Origin: Enoplosus armatus
Taxonomy: Eukaryota > Chordata > Actinopteri > Centrarchiformes > Enoplosidae
Direction of reading: 5' to 3'
Assembly: GCF_043641665.1 (NCBI RefSeq)
Contig: NC_092184.1
Location: forward strand, 15,498,108-15,562,107
Length of the DNA: 64,000 nt
The first letter of the stretch is position 1. Every line of letters starts with the position of its first letter. A program made the position numbers and the translations under genes. Below the pieces are notes generated by a model, which did not search any database, was not told the DNA's origin, and saw only the letters and a program-made list of their open reading frames with translations. Shown here piece by piece: positions 63,278-64,000 of the stretch.

Positions 63278-63781
63278 TCAGTTAAGGAACTTGCGACACT
63301 TCTTTGCACCGCAGTTGCAGGGCAGCTTGTTGCTGGCATCCTCAATAGGGAACTTGTAGTCGTAGGTGAGCTCCTCTCCACAGAAGATGCGGCGTGAGGC
63401 AAAGATGACAATGTGCTTCTGGCCGTCCACAGTGATGACCCGAGAGTAGCAGTTGGGCTCACAGGAGTGGTTGATGAAGCGGGCAGCGTTGCCGTGAACC
63501 GTGGCATCTACCACTTCGTAATCATCGATGCGAAACATGTAACAGCCAATCCCCTTTGAGGAAAGAAAAGACAGAGGTTGTATGTTTGATGCTCCCAATA
63601 CTTATTATATCAACCTATAAAACAAATATATTTGAAACTCAAAGACCTCACCTTTCCATCATAATATTTCTCCCGTTTGTCAGTGAGCACAGACCGAATG
63701 ACGTTTCCAGAGTATTCAATGACCATCTCCCCGGCATCAATGGTTTTCTTGCAGAACAGACCTCGGCCATGAATGGGAGAC
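63278..63781 (-). CDS. kmt2a: kmt2a (MLL1) histone H3K4 methyltransferase, last two exons (SET domain, C-terminus)
   Basis: Exons 63781-63652 and 63553-63278, joined in phase 0 (GGAAAG|GTGAGG and TTTCCTCAAAG). They encode the C-terminal 135 or so residues: [28 protein letters not shown], then [15 protein letters not shown] (cofactor and substrate pocket), [13 protein letters not shown] and the post-[16 protein letters not shown] with its zinc cysteines; stop TGA. The FRIDD, NCYSRV and KKCRKFLN segments fit KMT2A rather than KMT2B (FRMDD, NCFSRV, KRCRRFLN). Family role: nuclear methylation of H3K4 at active and Hox-type promoters, within the WDR5-RBBP5-ASH2L complex. Catalytic motifs are intact. 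The rest of this very long gene lies right of the window. Exon 1 of this pair starts in phase 2, splitting the Arg of YRSPIHG. Confidence 0.95.
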
Positions 63782-64000
63782 CTGCAGAGGGACACAGTGT
63801 AAACCATTGTATATGTAGATGTTGATGTTAAACCCTTTTGTTCTGGCCATCCTTTTTATACCTTCAGGTTTATCAAGGCTATCAAGAAACAATAAATTGT
63901 TGTGATTTAACTTGATCATGGACAGCCACAACAGTCGATACATCTGACGGCAGAGAAATCCAAAGACTAATGTCACAAAGTATATTATCTTATCTACGTC
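63782..64000 (-). other. kmt2a: kmt2a intron (partial)
   Basis: Intron sequence upstream of the CTCTGCAG acceptor. The expected preceding exon (ending in the VYR of the SET start) is not present before the window edge. An acceptor-like TTTCTCTGCCGTCAG near 63945-63965 has no donor after it. Confidence 0.7.

Noticed and set aside
62927..63285. Frames of about 100 codons on both strands next to the kmt2a stop
   Set aside because: They lie in the kmt2a 3' UTR; the kmt2a reading ends with the standard C-terminus CRKFLN at the TGA.
1..64000. Search for tRNA genes, CRISPR arrays, insertion sequences, viral genes and toxin genes
   Set aside because: Nothing met even a weak standard; the window is ordinary vertebrate nuclear DNA.

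Overview
The window is vertebrate nuclear DNA, almost certainly from a percomorph-type teleost fish. Genes are split by GT-AG introns. The dispersed repeats (GCTAAGCTAA, GTTAGCATGCTAAC and ACTTAAGTAA elements) are ones I associate with spiny-rayed fish genomes. The gene set mcam, rnf26, c1qtnf5 matches human 11q23.3 in order and orientation. There is no bacterial, phage, CRISPR or viral gene content, and I found no convincing tRNA or other RNA gene.

Layout. From 179 to 30788 (minus strand) lies most of mcam (CD146/melanoma cell adhesion molecule). Twelve coding exons could be placed by splice sites and reading phase. They encode a signal peptide and all five immunoglobulin domains, 516 residues. 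The stalk, membrane segment and tail lie beyond the left edge. Intron 1 is about 25 kb and holds repeats and a few possible regulatory clusters. The mcam and rnf26 promoters face away from each other, separated by about 10 kb of repeat-rich DNA.

At 41438-42787 (plus strand) is the single-exon gene rnf26, an ER membrane RING E3 ligase, with a housekeeping-type promoter (YY1 and ETS motifs) and an approximately 2 kb 3' UTR. After about 6 kb of intergenic DNA comes c1qtnf5 on the minus strand (51575-52411 coding), a secreted collagen/C1q protein. It has an 84-bp frame-neutral intron and a probable non-coding first exon near 55.6 kb. The right end (58.6-63.8 kb, minus strand) is the 3' end of kmt2a (MLL1): the last two coding exons carrying most of the SET domain, plus a likely 4.6 kb 3' UTR.

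These genes do not form a pathway. They are neighbours by conserved synteny. I did not find an undescribed biological system. The most useful observations are the in-frame c1qtnf5 intron, the apparent absence of mfrp from its usual place beside c1qtnf5, two hairpin-forming elements, a decayed tandem repeat in mcam, and possible enhancers in mcam intron 1.
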